Below, in pieces: positions 1 through 7,310 of a stretch of 19,243 nt of DNA. The stretch comes from an uncultured Eggerthellaceae bacterium. GTDB lineage: Bacteria > Actinomycetota > Coriobacteriia > Coriobacteriales > Eggerthellaceae. Position numbers and translations under genes: made by a program. Numbering within the stretch: position 1 is the first letter of the stretch; each line of letters starts with the position of its first letter. The stretch lies in NCBI GenBank assembly GCA_934631995.1, contig CAKTYF010000029.1, positions 1 to 19,243 on the forward strand, written 5' to 3'. The notes beneath the pieces are model-generated. The model was not told the DNA's origin, did no database searches, and saw only the letters and a program-made list of their open reading frames with translations.

Positions 1-2294
1 CCGTAGCGGTTATACGCGCCCACGCTCAAAAGAGCGATGCGTGGCGAGATTACGTCAAGAACATCTTGGTCGCAAGATACCGCAGAACCATGATGACCTA
101 CTTTGAAAACGTCCGCCTTGCCAATAAGCCCCTGCTCTATCATGCACTCAAGCGTTTCGCGTTCAGCATCACCCACGAGAAGCGCCGTATAATCAATCGC
201 GCTATCGCCATTCACGTCAACCGTCATGTTCAGGCAAAGGCTGTCTTGGTTTCCTCCCTCTTGAGCATAAACATACGGCCAAATCATTGTCGCTGAAACG
301 TGATTTGCGCAGACCGAATCACCCACCTCCATTCCAACCAAAGGAACGCCTGCAGTGTGAAACGCATCCCGAACCCCCGCGCATTTCTCACAAGCGCATG
401 TAATCATCGGTGCGGGCACGCATCCTTTTTCCACTTGCACCGCACTCAAGAGCGCCGGAAGCGAACCACAGTGATCATTATCGGGATGCGTGATAAACAC
501 CGCATCAAGCCGTCGAATGCCTTTCTTCGCGAGCTCCCGTTTAAGCTGAGTATCCTGATTGCCCGTATCAACAAGCATCGCCGTTTTTCCGTCACGGAGC
601 AATAACGCATCCCCTTGACCCACGTCGAGCGCAGCCAGATAAATTTCACCACTTCTTCCCGCTGAAACAACAATCGCAATCAAAACAATCGCCGCAAACG
701 CGCCGCAGAAAAGCAGCTTTCGTTGCGGGTTTGTTTTCTGAACAACCTGGAGGTTTGAAATCACGTGCCCAAGTGCTCCTCGTTGCAACGAAATAATGCC
801 GATAAACAGCAAAGCGCTTAAGACAAGAGCGAACACAATGGGCAATTCAGCGGGAACCGCCGCATAAGGAAATGCTGCAAGAATGCTCACCAATGAAGAG
901 AAAACCCTGCATAACCCCTGGCAAACCGCAAGAATCACTCCTGGTAAAGAACCGAATGCCAGAAAGAGGACTTGGCATGCCAGCGCGCTGATACAAAGCG
1001 GCGTGAAAAGCAAGCCGAGCAAAACGTTTGAGAGCGGAGCGATAAGCGAAACCTGCGCAAAAAGCGCTGCAGACAAAGGAAGCGTTGCGATGCTTGCCGA
1101 AAGCGTAAGGGAAACGCTTTCTTTGACAAACACTTTTGCTTTCGATGAAAAAGTCCTCTGCTTTGTTCTGCCCAATGCCCTGGTGAAAAACGGTACGAAT
1201 ACAATGATACCCAGCGTGGAAAGCGCTGATAACGCAAACGAAGCAGAAACGGAAATTGCAGGATCAACTAAAAGACACGTGAAGATACAGAGCGCTAAAG
1301 CATTTTGCGAGGCGGCTCTTCTTCGTGCGAAAAACGACAGGCACGCCAAAAGAGACATAAAGGCGGCACGAAACGCCGAAATGGGAAACGCGCACACGAA
1401 GAGAAACAGGGCAACAAGCAGCACCGACAACAGCGCTTGATACCTTCGCTTTACGTGTAAACGCGAAAACAAAACGGTCACAAACGCTATGGCCAAGCTC
1501 AAATGGGCACCGCTTACGGCAACAATATGAGCTAAACCCGCCACTTGAAAATCGCGATAGAGCGATCCTTCTTGCAAAAGCCCGCGATACCCGCAAGCAA
1601 GCGCCAACAGTAAACCGGTTTGGGAAGACTCCCCGGATCTTTCGCTCACATTTTGAATAAATAATGCGCGTTTTTCCGCAAAAGGCGTTACCCATGAAAC
1701 GTCATCCACGCTCTTTACGTCTGCTTTTGCGGCAATCCCTTTTGACCAGTACGCAGATTCCTGGGATTCTTTTGGCAACGAAACAGCAACTTGCGCAGTC
1801 ACGCATTGGCCATAGAAAAACTGATTTCCCTTTTTCGCATAAAGGCGCACCTTAGCGATGCTTCCATCGGGGGTTTTCGTTAAACACTCAGCAGATACAC
1901 CGTAGGAACTTTCTTGGGCGTCATTCAAAACGAAGAACGAGAGCTCTTGTTGAGCCGATTCGCTTTTACCACTCACCCCAAATTGTTCGCAAGCATGCTC
2001 GATGCCAATTGCGCCTGCGAAAGAGCAGGTAGCACCAACAAGCAGCATTGAAACCGCGAAAGCGAAAAGCTTGACGTTCGCAATGCGAATCTTCATTGCG
2101 CAAAAAGCCACGCCAAACGCCAGAGCGGCGCCATAAGAGCCAAGCAGGAACAGCTGTGCTGCATCTATGCCGCGCGCAGCCTCAAACGATGCAGCGCAAC
2201 TTATCCAAAACACAAGTGCCAACAGCAAAAGAGGTGAAAGGCGCATACGTTTCGCTACAGGATCAACGCAAAACCCCTGATTGACTTCGAGCAT
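1..2294 (-). CDS. comEC: ComEC/Rec2 DNA-uptake channel protein (3' end cut by window edge)
   Basis: ComEC forms the inner-membrane channel that takes up single-stranded DNA during natural transformation. A single open frame runs from ATG 2294 to the edge, giving 764 residues without a stop. The N-terminus has hydrophobic segments and then the OB-like DUF4131 region. The competence membrane domain follows, with LAHIVAVSGAHLS near 1530-1495 and the core LPLSAALFAQVSLIAPLSN near 1090-1024. The C-terminal metallo-beta-lactamase-like domain begins at LDVGQGDALL (about 635) and carries THPDNDHCG (about 505-475), KVGHHGS (about 105-85) and SVGAYNRYG at the edge. In this family only a short tail normally follows that last motif, so little is missing. 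The start lies six bases after the comEA stop, in the same frame and without a clear Shine-Dalgarno sequence, so translation is probably coupled to comEA. An ATG at codon 17 is an alternative start. Confidence 0.95.
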   Translation of the reverse strand, partial: MLEVNQGFCVDPVAKRMRLSPLLLLALVFWISCAASFEAARGIDAAQLFLLGSYGAALAFGVAFCAMKIRIANVKLFAFAVSMLLVGATCSFAGAIGIEHACEQFGVSGKSESAQQELSFFVLNDAQESSYGVSAECLTKTPDGSIAKVRLYAKKGNQFFYGQCVTAQVAVSLPKESQESAYWSKGIAAKADVKSVDDVSWVTPFAEKRALFIQNVSERSGESSQTGLLLALACGYRGLLQEGSLYRDFQVAGLAHIVAVSGAHLSLAIAFVTVLFSRLHVKRRYQALLSVLLVALFLFVCAFPISAFRAAFMSLLACLSFFARRRAASQNALALCIFTCLLVDPAISVSASFALSALSTLGIIVFVPFFTRALGRTKQRTFSSKAKVFVKESVSLTLSASIATLPLSAALFAQVSLIAPLSNVLLGLLFTPLCISALACQVLFLAFGSLPGVILAVCQGLCRVFSSLVSILAAFPYAAVPAELPIVFALVLSALLFIGIISLQRGALGHVISNLQVVQKTNPQRKLLFCGAFAAIVLIAIVVSAGRSGEIYLAALDVGQGDALLLRDGKTAMLVDTGNQDTQLKRELAKKGIRRLDAVFITHPDNDHCGSLPALLSAVQVEKGCVPAPMITCACEKCAGVRDAFHTAGVPLVGMEVGDSVCANHVSATMIWPYVYAQEGGNQDSLCLNMTVDVNGDSAIDYTALLVGDAERETLECMIEQGLIGKADVFKVGHHGSAVSCDQDVLDVISPRIALLSVGAYNRY

Positions 2295-2300
2295 AGCGTA

Positions 2301-2984
2301 TTACACGCAAATGTAGGCACGGATTGATTCGAGTTTCTTATCGCCAATGCCCGATACGTTTTTCAGTTCATCAATCGTCTTGAATGACCCCTGTTTATCA
2401 CGATAATTGACAATACGCTGGGCAAATGCAGCGCCGATTCCCGGTATTTGCTCGAGCTGCGTTGCGGTTGCCGTATTGATGTTGATAAGCTGCGAGGAGG
2501 CATTTCCACTGTCTACTGAATCAGAAGATAGCTCGTCTATTGATCGGACGATTATCTGCTCACCATCGCTTACGGGGCGCGCAAGATTAAGCGATTCGAG
2601 TGATGCGTTTTCAAGAAAGCCTTGGGCACACTCGACAACATCACATACGCGTGCTCCTTGCGCTACATAATACACACCCGGTGCGGTTACTTGGCCGCAA
2701 ATATATACGCAGATCTGCTTTTCAACAGCTTCGCCTGCGTCTTTACTTTGGTTAGATTCAATATCGCTTGCATTAGATGCAGTACCGCTCGATAAAGACG
2801 ACACACCCTCAACGGTGCCATTTGCTTTGACAAGCACGCTATTTTGAGCATTCGCCGTGCCGAAGAAGCCAAACGCAAAGAGCGCCAATACAGCCGCAAT
2901 ACCCGCGATAACTTTTATTCGAGGTTCATTTTTACGACCAAAGCGAACTAATTTCGCTCGGAATCTTTTAAGCAGAGAAAACAT
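2301..2984 (-). CDS. comEA: ComEA, membrane-anchored DNA receptor with SLBB and helix-hairpin-helix domains
   Basis: ComEA binds double-stranded DNA outside the membrane and hands it to ComEC. The 227-residue product has a short basic cytoplasmic N-terminus and one membrane anchor at about residues 24-44 (VIAGIAAVLALFAFGFFG). A Ser/Asn-rich linker follows, then a SLBB domain (about 92-147, starting VYICGQVTAPGVYYV) and a C-terminal tandem HhH domain (about 166-226). The HhH domain contains ININTATATQLEQIPGIG and ELKNVSGIGDKKLESIRAYI. This is the usual Gram-positive ComEA architecture. The ATG at 2984 has AAGGGGAG about eight bases upstream, but that site lies inside a strong hairpin (separate entry). 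The gene is followed at once by comEC and preceded by a phased repeat array. A lone comEA-comEC pair suggests uptake machinery; type IV pilus genes are not in view. Confidence 0.95.
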   Translation of the reverse strand: MFSLLKRFRAKLVRFGRKNEPRIKVIAGIAAVLALFAFGFFGTANAQNSVLVKANGTVEGVSSLSSGTASNASDIESNQSKDAGEAVEKQICVYICGQVTAPGVYYVAQGARVCDVVECAQGFLENASLESLNLARPVSDGEQIIVRSIDELSSDSVDSGNASSQLININTATATQLEQIPGIGAAFAQRIVNYRDKQGSFKTIDELKNVSGIGDKKLESIRAYICV

Positions 2985-3032
2985 ATGCCGCTCCCCTTTC
3001 CTTCATAACGGGGAAAGGATAGAGCGGCATAT
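2983..3032 (-). promoter_or_regulatory. Stem-loop occluding the comEA ribosome binding site
   Basis: Perfect 11-bp outer arms (2983-2993 with 3022-3032, ATATGCCGCTC and its complement) and 7-bp inner arms (2995-3001 with 3012-3018, CCTTTCC/GGAAAGG) enclose a 10-base loop. The internal loop is one base against three. In the minus-strand RNA the 3' arm contains the Shine-Dalgarno sequence GGAAAGGGGAG and the first two bases of the comEA AUG. Folding should therefore block initiation unless a factor, temperature, ribosome or alternative pairing opens it. No U-tract follows, so it does not look like an intrinsic terminator. The pairing is read directly; the regulatory role is inferred. Confidence 0.7.
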
Positions 3033-3115
3033 TGACAAAAACCTATCAAAACAACCCGAAATGCTATCAAAATGCTATCAAATCAGGCTTTTTCGCTATC
3101 AAAAAGTTGACAAAC
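3032..3115. repeat. Helically phased array of six CTATCAAA/TTGACAAA half-sites upstream of comEA
   Basis: CTATCAAAA occurs at 3043-3051 and 3064-3072, CTATCAAAT at 3075-3083 and CTATCAAAA at 3096-3104. Degenerate copies TTGACAAAA at 3032-3040 and TTGACAAAC at 3107-3115 flank them. Start-to-start distances are 11, 21, 11, 21 and 11 bp, so the array is three pairs with a 32-bp period. On the coding (minus) strand the inner unit reads TTTTGATAG. The array fills nearly all the space between the thiI stop and the comEA leader. Likely readings are a multi-site operator for a regulator binding direct repeats, or phased A-tracts that bend DNA. No binding protein can be named from sequence. Confidence 0.75.
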
Positions 3116-3123
3116 GCTCGAAA

Positions 3124-4320
3124 CTACTTGCACGCAGGGCAATCGTAATCATGGCGCTCGATTTTGCTCATAATTTCAGGAATCCACTCATCAAGCGGTA
3201 ACAGCGCTTCAGCCTCTAAAACGTCCTCAAGTTTCGCATGCGTCTCGGGGCTGCGCGGCATAAAGAGCGTGCAGCAATCCGGTGCATCCTGTGACGAGAT
3301 CTCGAATGTACCGAGTTTCTGCGCCTCATCGATAATCTCAATCTTATCGGTGCCGATAAGCGGCCTGAAAACCGGCATCTCAACGGCAGCATCGGTTGCG
3401 CGAATGTTCTCGAGTGTTTGGGAAGCAACTTGGCCCAAGCTCTCGCCTGTTACCAGCGCGCCAGCATGCACTTTACGCGCAAGCTGTTCAGCGATTTTGA
3501 ACATAAGGCGGCGGTACATGATAATACGTAGGCGTGGCGGCACCTTGAGCGAAATCTCACGCTGGTAATCACCGAACGGCACCACGTAAACGCGCGCAAT
3601 GCAGCCTGTTTTCTCAAGAACATGCGCAATATCGTCCACCAAATACTCGCTGGTATCCGATGTCTGCGGGCGTCCCGAAAAGTGAATGCCCATGCAAACA
3701 GCGCCGCGGCGCGCCATACGCCAAAGCGCTACCGGTGAATCGATTCCCGACGACATCAGGCACATCAAGCGCCCCGAGCTGCCAACGGGCAAACCGCCAA
3801 TACCACGAATGCTGTGCGCATATACATACGAAGAGGCCTGCACAACCTCAACGCCAACCGTCAGATCAGGTTCCACCATTTGAACCTTGACCTGCGGGAA
3901 TGCGTCACTCAAAGCACCGCCGATAATGCGGTTCATTTCCATAGAGTTCACCGGAAAATCGGTGTGATTGCGGCGCGCTGCCACTTTGAAGCTGGCAAAA
4001 TTACTTGACTCGCTCATGGCAGCAATACCCGCCGCAGTCATATCCTCGATGCTTCGTGGACACTTGAAGCCGAAAGAAACACGCGCCACGCCGGGAACAG
4101 TCGCAATAAAGTGCGCGATGCGCGTGTGCAGATCCAAATCGGTCCCTTCGCGAAGAAAGACACAAAGACGCCCAGAAATGCGCTGAATCGTCACCACGGG
4201 ATAATCCCGCAGCAACGATTCAATATTTTTCAGTAATCGCATCTCAAAAGATGCACGATTTTTGCCTTTGAGGCCTATTTCGTGATAGTGGACCAGACAG
4301 ATTCGTTGAAAATCAGCCAT
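3124..4320 (-). CDS. thiI: ThiI, tRNA 4-thiouridine synthetase / sulfurtransferase
   Basis: ThiI adenylates tRNA uridine-8 with ATP for thiolation to s4U, and in many bacteria it also passes sulfur to thiamine thiazole synthesis. The 398-residue protein has an N-terminal ferredoxin-like and THUMP region (about 1-165). A PP-loop pyrophosphatase domain follows, with SSGIDSP at residues 190-196 in place of the commoner SGGIDSP. GESLGQVASQTLENI and DAPDCCTLFMPRSPETHA are also family signatures. There is no C-terminal rhodanese domain, so the sulfur donor interaction must be of the short, Bacillus-like type. The protein ends in DCPACK, a CxxC pair. ATG 4320 follows AAGGATAAGG. The gene starts 20 bases after rpoZ and is probably co-transcribed from the mihF promoter. 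I see no thiamine gene nearby, so a tRNA-modification role is favoured. Confidence 0.93.
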   Translation of the reverse strand: MADFQRICLVHYHEIGLKGKNRASFEMRLLKNIESLLRDYPVVTIQRISGRLCVFLREGTDLDLHTRIAHFIATVPGVARVSFGFKCPRSIEDMTAAGIAAMSESSNFASFKVAARRNHTDFPVNSMEMNRIIGGALSDAFPQVKVQMVEPDLTVGVEVVQASSYVYAHSIRGIGGLPVGSSGRLMCLMSSGIDSPVALWRMARRGAVCMGIHFSGRPQTSDTSEYLVDDIAHVLEKTGCIARVYVVPFGDYQREISLKVPPRLRIIMYRRLMFKIAEQLARKVHAGALVTGESLGQVASQTLENIRATDAAVEMPVFRPLIGTDKIEIIDEAQKLGTFEISSQDAPDCCTLFMPRSPETHAKLEDVLEAEALLPLDEWIPEIMSKIERHDYDCPACK

Positions 4321-4340
4321 CCTTATCCTTACTATAACGC

Positions 4341-4601
4341 TTAATTCGCCTTCAAGTCGATAGTGGCGGGGTCGTAAGAAACATCGCCGTCGGCAATTTC
4401 AGCGAACGCCAAAGAAAGCGGCTTCTTATCTGCAGCGCGAGCGACCTGCACCGACAAAGACTGAGCGGCGGCGCGATCGCGCTGACCGCGCATCATATCG
4501 TTGATGTCGCGTGCACGCTTCGCAGCAACGGTGCACAGCAGAAAACGATCGTTATCCGCGCGTTCCAAAAGCTCATCGATTTTAGGTTCAATCAAGCTCA
4601 T
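4341..4601 (-). CDS. rpoZ: RNA polymerase omega subunit
   Basis: Omega helps fold and hold the beta' subunit in RNA polymerase. From the ATG at 4601 the protein is 86 residues. It begins MSLIEPKIDELLERADNDRF and carries the conserved KRARDINDMM segment, which matches the KRAR-x-I core of omega. The frame is open further upstream, but ATG 4601 is preferred: GGAG lies eight bases before it and the longer version would overlap gmk. The gap after gmk is 25 bases. A gmk-rpoZ pair is conserved in many bacteria, and mihF-gmk-rpoZ is typical of Actinobacteria. Confidence 0.93.
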   Translation of the reverse strand: MSLIEPKIDELLERADNDRFLLCTVAAKRARDINDMMRGQRDRAAAQSLSVQVARAADKKPLSLAFAEIADGDVSYDPATIDLKAN

Positions 4602-4626
4602 AACATTTGCTCCAAAATCATATACA

Positions 4627-5175
4627 TTAATCCCGAACGATAGCAACAAGCTTTTTCGTTGCTTCATCCAGATCATCGTTGACTAGACGAACATCGTATT
4701 CGAAACGACGCTCCATCTCTTTTTCCGCCGTATTCATACGCGCTTCGATTACTTCAGCAGATTCAGTACCGCGACCAGAAAGACGACGACGCAACTCTTC
4801 CATACTCGGCGGCTCGATAAAGACTAAGCACGCATCAGGGAAAAGCTGTTTCACTTGAAAAGCGCCCTGAACTTCAATCTCCAAAATGACCGAGTTGCCC
4901 GCGGCAAGATGCTCTTTAATGGGAGCAAGGGGTGTACCGTAGTAATTATCGTTATACTTAGCCCACTCCAAGAAGCCATCTTCCGAAATCCCCTGCTCAA
5001 ACTGCTCTTTCGTCATGAAAACATACGAAACACCAGGAATTTCGCCTTCGCGAGGCGCACGCGTAGTCGCGGAAACCGAAACCCAAAGAGAGGGAAGCTC
5101 CTGCGCAAGACGAGCCACCAAGGTGCCTTTGCCGGCACCCGATGGCCCTGAAATTACAAAAAGCTTAGAAGGCAC
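4627..5175 (-). CDS. gmk: Guanylate kinase
   Basis: Guanylate kinase phosphorylates GMP to GDP with ATP and is essential in guanine nucleotide supply. The 182-residue protein has the P-loop GPSGAGKGT near the N-terminus, the GMP-binding SVSATTRAPREGE segment, GVSYVFMT, and YGTPLAPIKEHLAAG with EIEVQGAFQVK. The lid region RRRLSGRGTES follows. Length and motifs are normal. The start is a GTG at 5175, only two bases after the mihF stop, with GGG about seven bases before it inside the end of mihF. That arrangement suggests translational coupling. Confidence 0.95.
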   Translation of the reverse strand: MPSKLFVISGPSGAGKGTLVARLAQELPSLWVSVSATTRAPREGEIPGVSYVFMTKEQFEQGISEDGFLEWAKYNDNYYGTPLAPIKEHLAAGNSVILEIEVQGAFQVKQLFPDACLVFIEPPSMEELRRRLSGRGTESAEVIEARMNTAEKEMERRFEYDVRLVNDDLDEATKKLVAIVRD

Positions 5176-5177
5176 GA

Positions 5178-5486
5178 TTAGCCCAAACGCTCCAGAAGCG
5201 CAGCCTGCTGACGCTCGCCTAAACCGCGAAGACGGCGGCTATCAGCAATGTTGAGCTCGGTCATGATCTTCTCGGCCTTGGCCTTGCCGTAGCCAGGAAG
5301 GGTCTCGATAAGGGTGGAAACCTTCATGCGACCAACAATTTCATCATCTTTCATGGCGATGACTTCCGCAAGGGTAAGAGCGCCCGACTTAAGCTGCTCA
5401 CGAATTTCTGCACGCTTTGCGCGAGCCTGCTTAGCCTTTTCCAGTGCCTGTGCGCGCTCTTCGGGAGTCAACTGAGGAATTGCCAT
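5178..5486 (-). CDS. mihF: Actinobacterial integration host factor (mIHF)
   Basis: mIHF is the small nucleoid protein of Actinobacteria. It is unrelated to the IHF/HU fold, was first known as a host factor for mycobacteriophage L5 integration, and bends DNA. The 102-residue product has a charged N-terminal helix (about 6-34) and a C-terminal helix-two-turn-helix region around LIETLPGYGKAKAEKIM, then the tail SRRLRGLGERQQAALLERL. The ATG at 5486 is chosen because AAGGAG sits six bases upstream; a longer frame starting at 5504 would place the start codon before that site. Position just upstream of gmk and rpoZ is the classic actinobacterial context and is strong evidence for the clade. Confidence 0.93.
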   Translation of the reverse strand: MAIPQLTPEERAQALEKAKQARAKRAEIREQLKSGALTLAEVIAMKDDEIVGRMKVSTLIETLPGYGKAKAEKIMTELNIADSRRLRGLGERQQAALLERLG

Positions 5487-5584
5487 TCTAATCTCCTTTT
5501 TCAAATTATCTCACGGGCAAAATTCAACCCGCCTATTACTTCTGCGAGACGTTCCGTGAAGTCGCCTCAAGAATGCAAATCTAG

Positions 5585-5613
5585 ATATTACACGAAATAC
5601 CCAGCTCATACAA
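5585..5613 (-). promoter_or_regulatory. Candidate promoter for mihF-gmk-rpoZ-thiI
   Basis: On the minus strand TTGTAT (5613-5608) and TAATAT (5590-5585) are separated by exactly 17 bp. This is a fair sigma-70-type match lying about 100 bases before mihF. It sits in the 162-bp gap after pyrF, where the coding run is otherwise tightly packed. It would give the mihF-gmk-rpoZ genes expression independent of pyrimidine attenuation. No clear intrinsic terminator separates pyrF from it, so read-through from the pyr operon is also possible. Confidence 0.5.
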
Positions 5614-5648
5614 TAAAAATAATGGGATGAACAAGAATCGGACAAAAT

Positions 5649-6380
5649 TTATGCCGAAATACCCTCGAGTTCGCGAATTATGCTGCGAAACGCCTCCACG
5701 GGATCGGCCGCTTTCGTGATAGGACGACCAATAACAAGATGCGATGCGCCATGCTCAACGGCAAAGGAAGGGGTTGCGATACGCTTCTGATCTCCCGCAT
5801 CTGCACCAGCAGGGCGAATGCCCGGCGTTACAATAGCAGCAGTATCTCCCAGCAGCGCACGAAGTTGCTCCGCTTCCCAGGGGGAAGAAACAACGCCAGA
5901 GACACCGGCTGTCTTCGTAAGAGTCGCAAGCAAGTTCACCTGGTCGGCAGCGGCGCGATTAACGCCAATCTCTGCCAACGTTGCGTCATCCATGCTGGTC
6001 AGCACAGTAACGCCCAACGTAATGGGAACATCACCCTTGCCCGCTGCTTGCTCTACCGCCTTCTGAGCGGCGCTCATCATCTCAACGCCGCCCGAAGCGT
6101 GCATGGTAAGCATATCGGCACCGATGGAGACAAGCGAGCCAATAGCACCTTGCACCTGATGCGGGATATCGTAGAGCTTCAAGTCGATGAACACCTTGTA
6201 GCCCATGTCCTTGAATTTCTGCACGAATGCAGGGCCTTCCTTGTAGAACAGCGTCATGCCAATTTTGACCCAACGGGCTTCGCCCTGAAGCTTTTGCGCC
6301 AAGTCAAGCGCCTCTTGCGCCTCCATGTCCAGCGCGATAATCACGCGATCGGCCGGTTCAAGTTCCTTGTAATTTTGCAT
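5649..6380 (-). CDS. pyrF: Orotidine 5'-phosphate decarboxylase
   Basis: PyrF decarboxylates OMP to UMP, the last de novo step. The 243-residue protein carries the family signature FIDLKLYDIP (residues 65-73), with the catalytic Asp-Lys-x-x-Asp arrangement at D66, K68 and D71. It also has substrate-site segments IIALD, TMHASGG, VTVLTS, VTPGIRP and VIGRPI. The ATG at 6380 is chosen over an upstream GTG (6389) because the Shine-Dalgarno sequence AAAGAGGTG lies six bases before the ATG and contains that GTG. It follows pyrD after 15 bases and is the last pyr gene of the operon. Confidence 0.96.
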   Translation of the reverse strand: MQNYKELEPADRVIIALDMEAQEALDLAQKLQGEARWVKIGMTLFYKEGPAFVQKFKDMGYKVFIDLKLYDIPHQVQGAIGSLVSIGADMLTMHASGGVEMMSAAQKAVEQAAGKGDVPITLGVTVLTSMDDATLAEIGVNRAAADQVNLLATLTKTAGVSGVVSSPWEAEQLRALLGDTAAIVTPGIRPAGADAGDQKRIATPSFAVEHGASHLVIGRPITKAADPVEAFRSIIRELEGISA

Positions 6381-6395
6381 AAGATGCACCTCTTT

Positions 6396-7310
6396 CTAAC
6401 ACTCAAGCGCGCCAATAAGCTCGTTCACATTGGAAACGCCCTGCTCTTCGCAGTACGCCTCAATACCCTCAACAACATCGATAGTAGCATGCGGATTCAT
6501 GAAATTCGCCGTGCCCACCGCAACGGCAGTTGCGCCCGCAAGCATGAATTCAATGGCATCGATGCCCGTTGTCACGCCGCCCATGCCCAAAATGGGTACG
6601 TCAACCGCCTGATGGCACTGCCACACCATGCGCAGCGCAACGGGCTTGACCGCAGGGCCGGAAAGACCGCCCACCACGCGAGCCAAAACAGGCTTGCGGC
6701 GTTTCGCGTCAATTGCCATACCCAACAGGGTATTGATTAGGGAAATTGCGTCAGCGCCTTCTTCTTGCGCCACTTTAGCAATCTCCGTGATATCGGTAAC
6801 GTTCGGCGTAAGCTTCACGATCATGGGGCGCTTCGTGGCGTTACGGCAGGCGCGAATCACTTCGGAGGCTTTCTCCGGCACGCAACCGAATGTCATGCCA
6901 CCCGCATCAACATTGGGACAGCTGATGTTGATCTCGTAGGCATGTACGTGGGGGCAATCTTCCAGACGCTCCACAACGGCTTGGTATTCACCTACGGAGT
7001 GACCCGACACATTCACGATGCAGGGAACGTCTTGCGTTGCCAACCAGGCAATATCGCCTTCGATCAAATGGTTGACACCGGGGTTCTGCAAGCCAATGGA
7101 ATTCAGCATACCGCTGGGAGTTTCCGCAATACGCACGGCATCGTTTCCCGCCCAACCGTTCAAGGAAACGCCCTTAGTGGTAACAGCGCCCAAGCGCGAA
7201 AGATCCACGAAGTCGGCGTATTCGCGTCCCGCAGCAAACGTGCCCGACGCAACCGTCACAGGGTTGCGCATGATAAGGCCACCAAGGTTGACCTGGGTAT
7301 TCACTGCCAT
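6396..7310 (-). CDS. pyrD: Dihydroorotate dehydrogenase type 1B, catalytic subunit
   Basis: This FMN subunit oxidises dihydroorotate to orotate. Type 1B enzymes pair with PyrK so that electrons go to NAD+. The 304-residue protein has NPVTVASGTFAAG near the N-terminus, TTKGV (FMN-site Lys46), NSIGLQNPG and EINISCPNV with Cys131 as the likely catalytic base of class 1. LINTLLGMAID and GMGGVTTGIDAIEFMLAGA are present too. The active-site Cys and the adjacent pyrK assign it to 1B rather than to quinone-linked class 2. The start ATG overlaps the pyrK stop in a TAATG junction, with AAGGTGG upstream inside pyrK, indicating coupled synthesis of the two subunits. Confidence 0.96.
   Translation of the reverse strand: MAVNTQVNLGGLIMRNPVTVASGTFAAGREYADFVDLSRLGAVTTKGVSLNGWAGNDAVRIAETPSGMLNSIGLQNPGVNHLIEGDIAWLATQDVPCIVNVSGHSVGEYQAVVERLEDCPHVHAYEINISCPNVDAGGMTFGCVPEKASEVIRACRNATKRPMIVKLTPNVTDITEIAKVAQEEGADAISLINTLLGMAIDAKRRKPVLARVVGGLSGPAVKPVALRMVWQCHQAVDVPILGMGGVTTGIDAIEFMLAGATAVAVGTANFMNPHATIDVVEGIEAYCEEQGVSNVNELIGALEC

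Noticed and set aside
883..1440. Plus-strand 185-codon frame and minus-strand frames at 446-679, 935-1267 and 1264-1695
   Set aside because: All overlap the intact comEC frame, which continues without stops and carries all ComEC motifs. There is no sign that comEC is broken.
3086..3106. CTTTTT/AAAAAG hairpin as a thiI terminator
   Set aside because: The stem is only A/T and coincides with the repeat array, and no U-tract follows a stable stem. It is better explained as part of the phased A-tract array.
3032..3115. CRISPR-like or plasmid iteron reading of the repeat array
   Set aside because: The units are 9 bp with fixed 2-bp and 12-bp gaps, there are no unique spacers, and there are no cas or rep genes. 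A promoter-region operator or bend fits better.
5739..6740. Plus-strand frame of 333 codons opposite pyrF and pyrD
   Set aside because: It spans two clear minus-strand genes and their junction, with no domain or start signal. It is a shadow.
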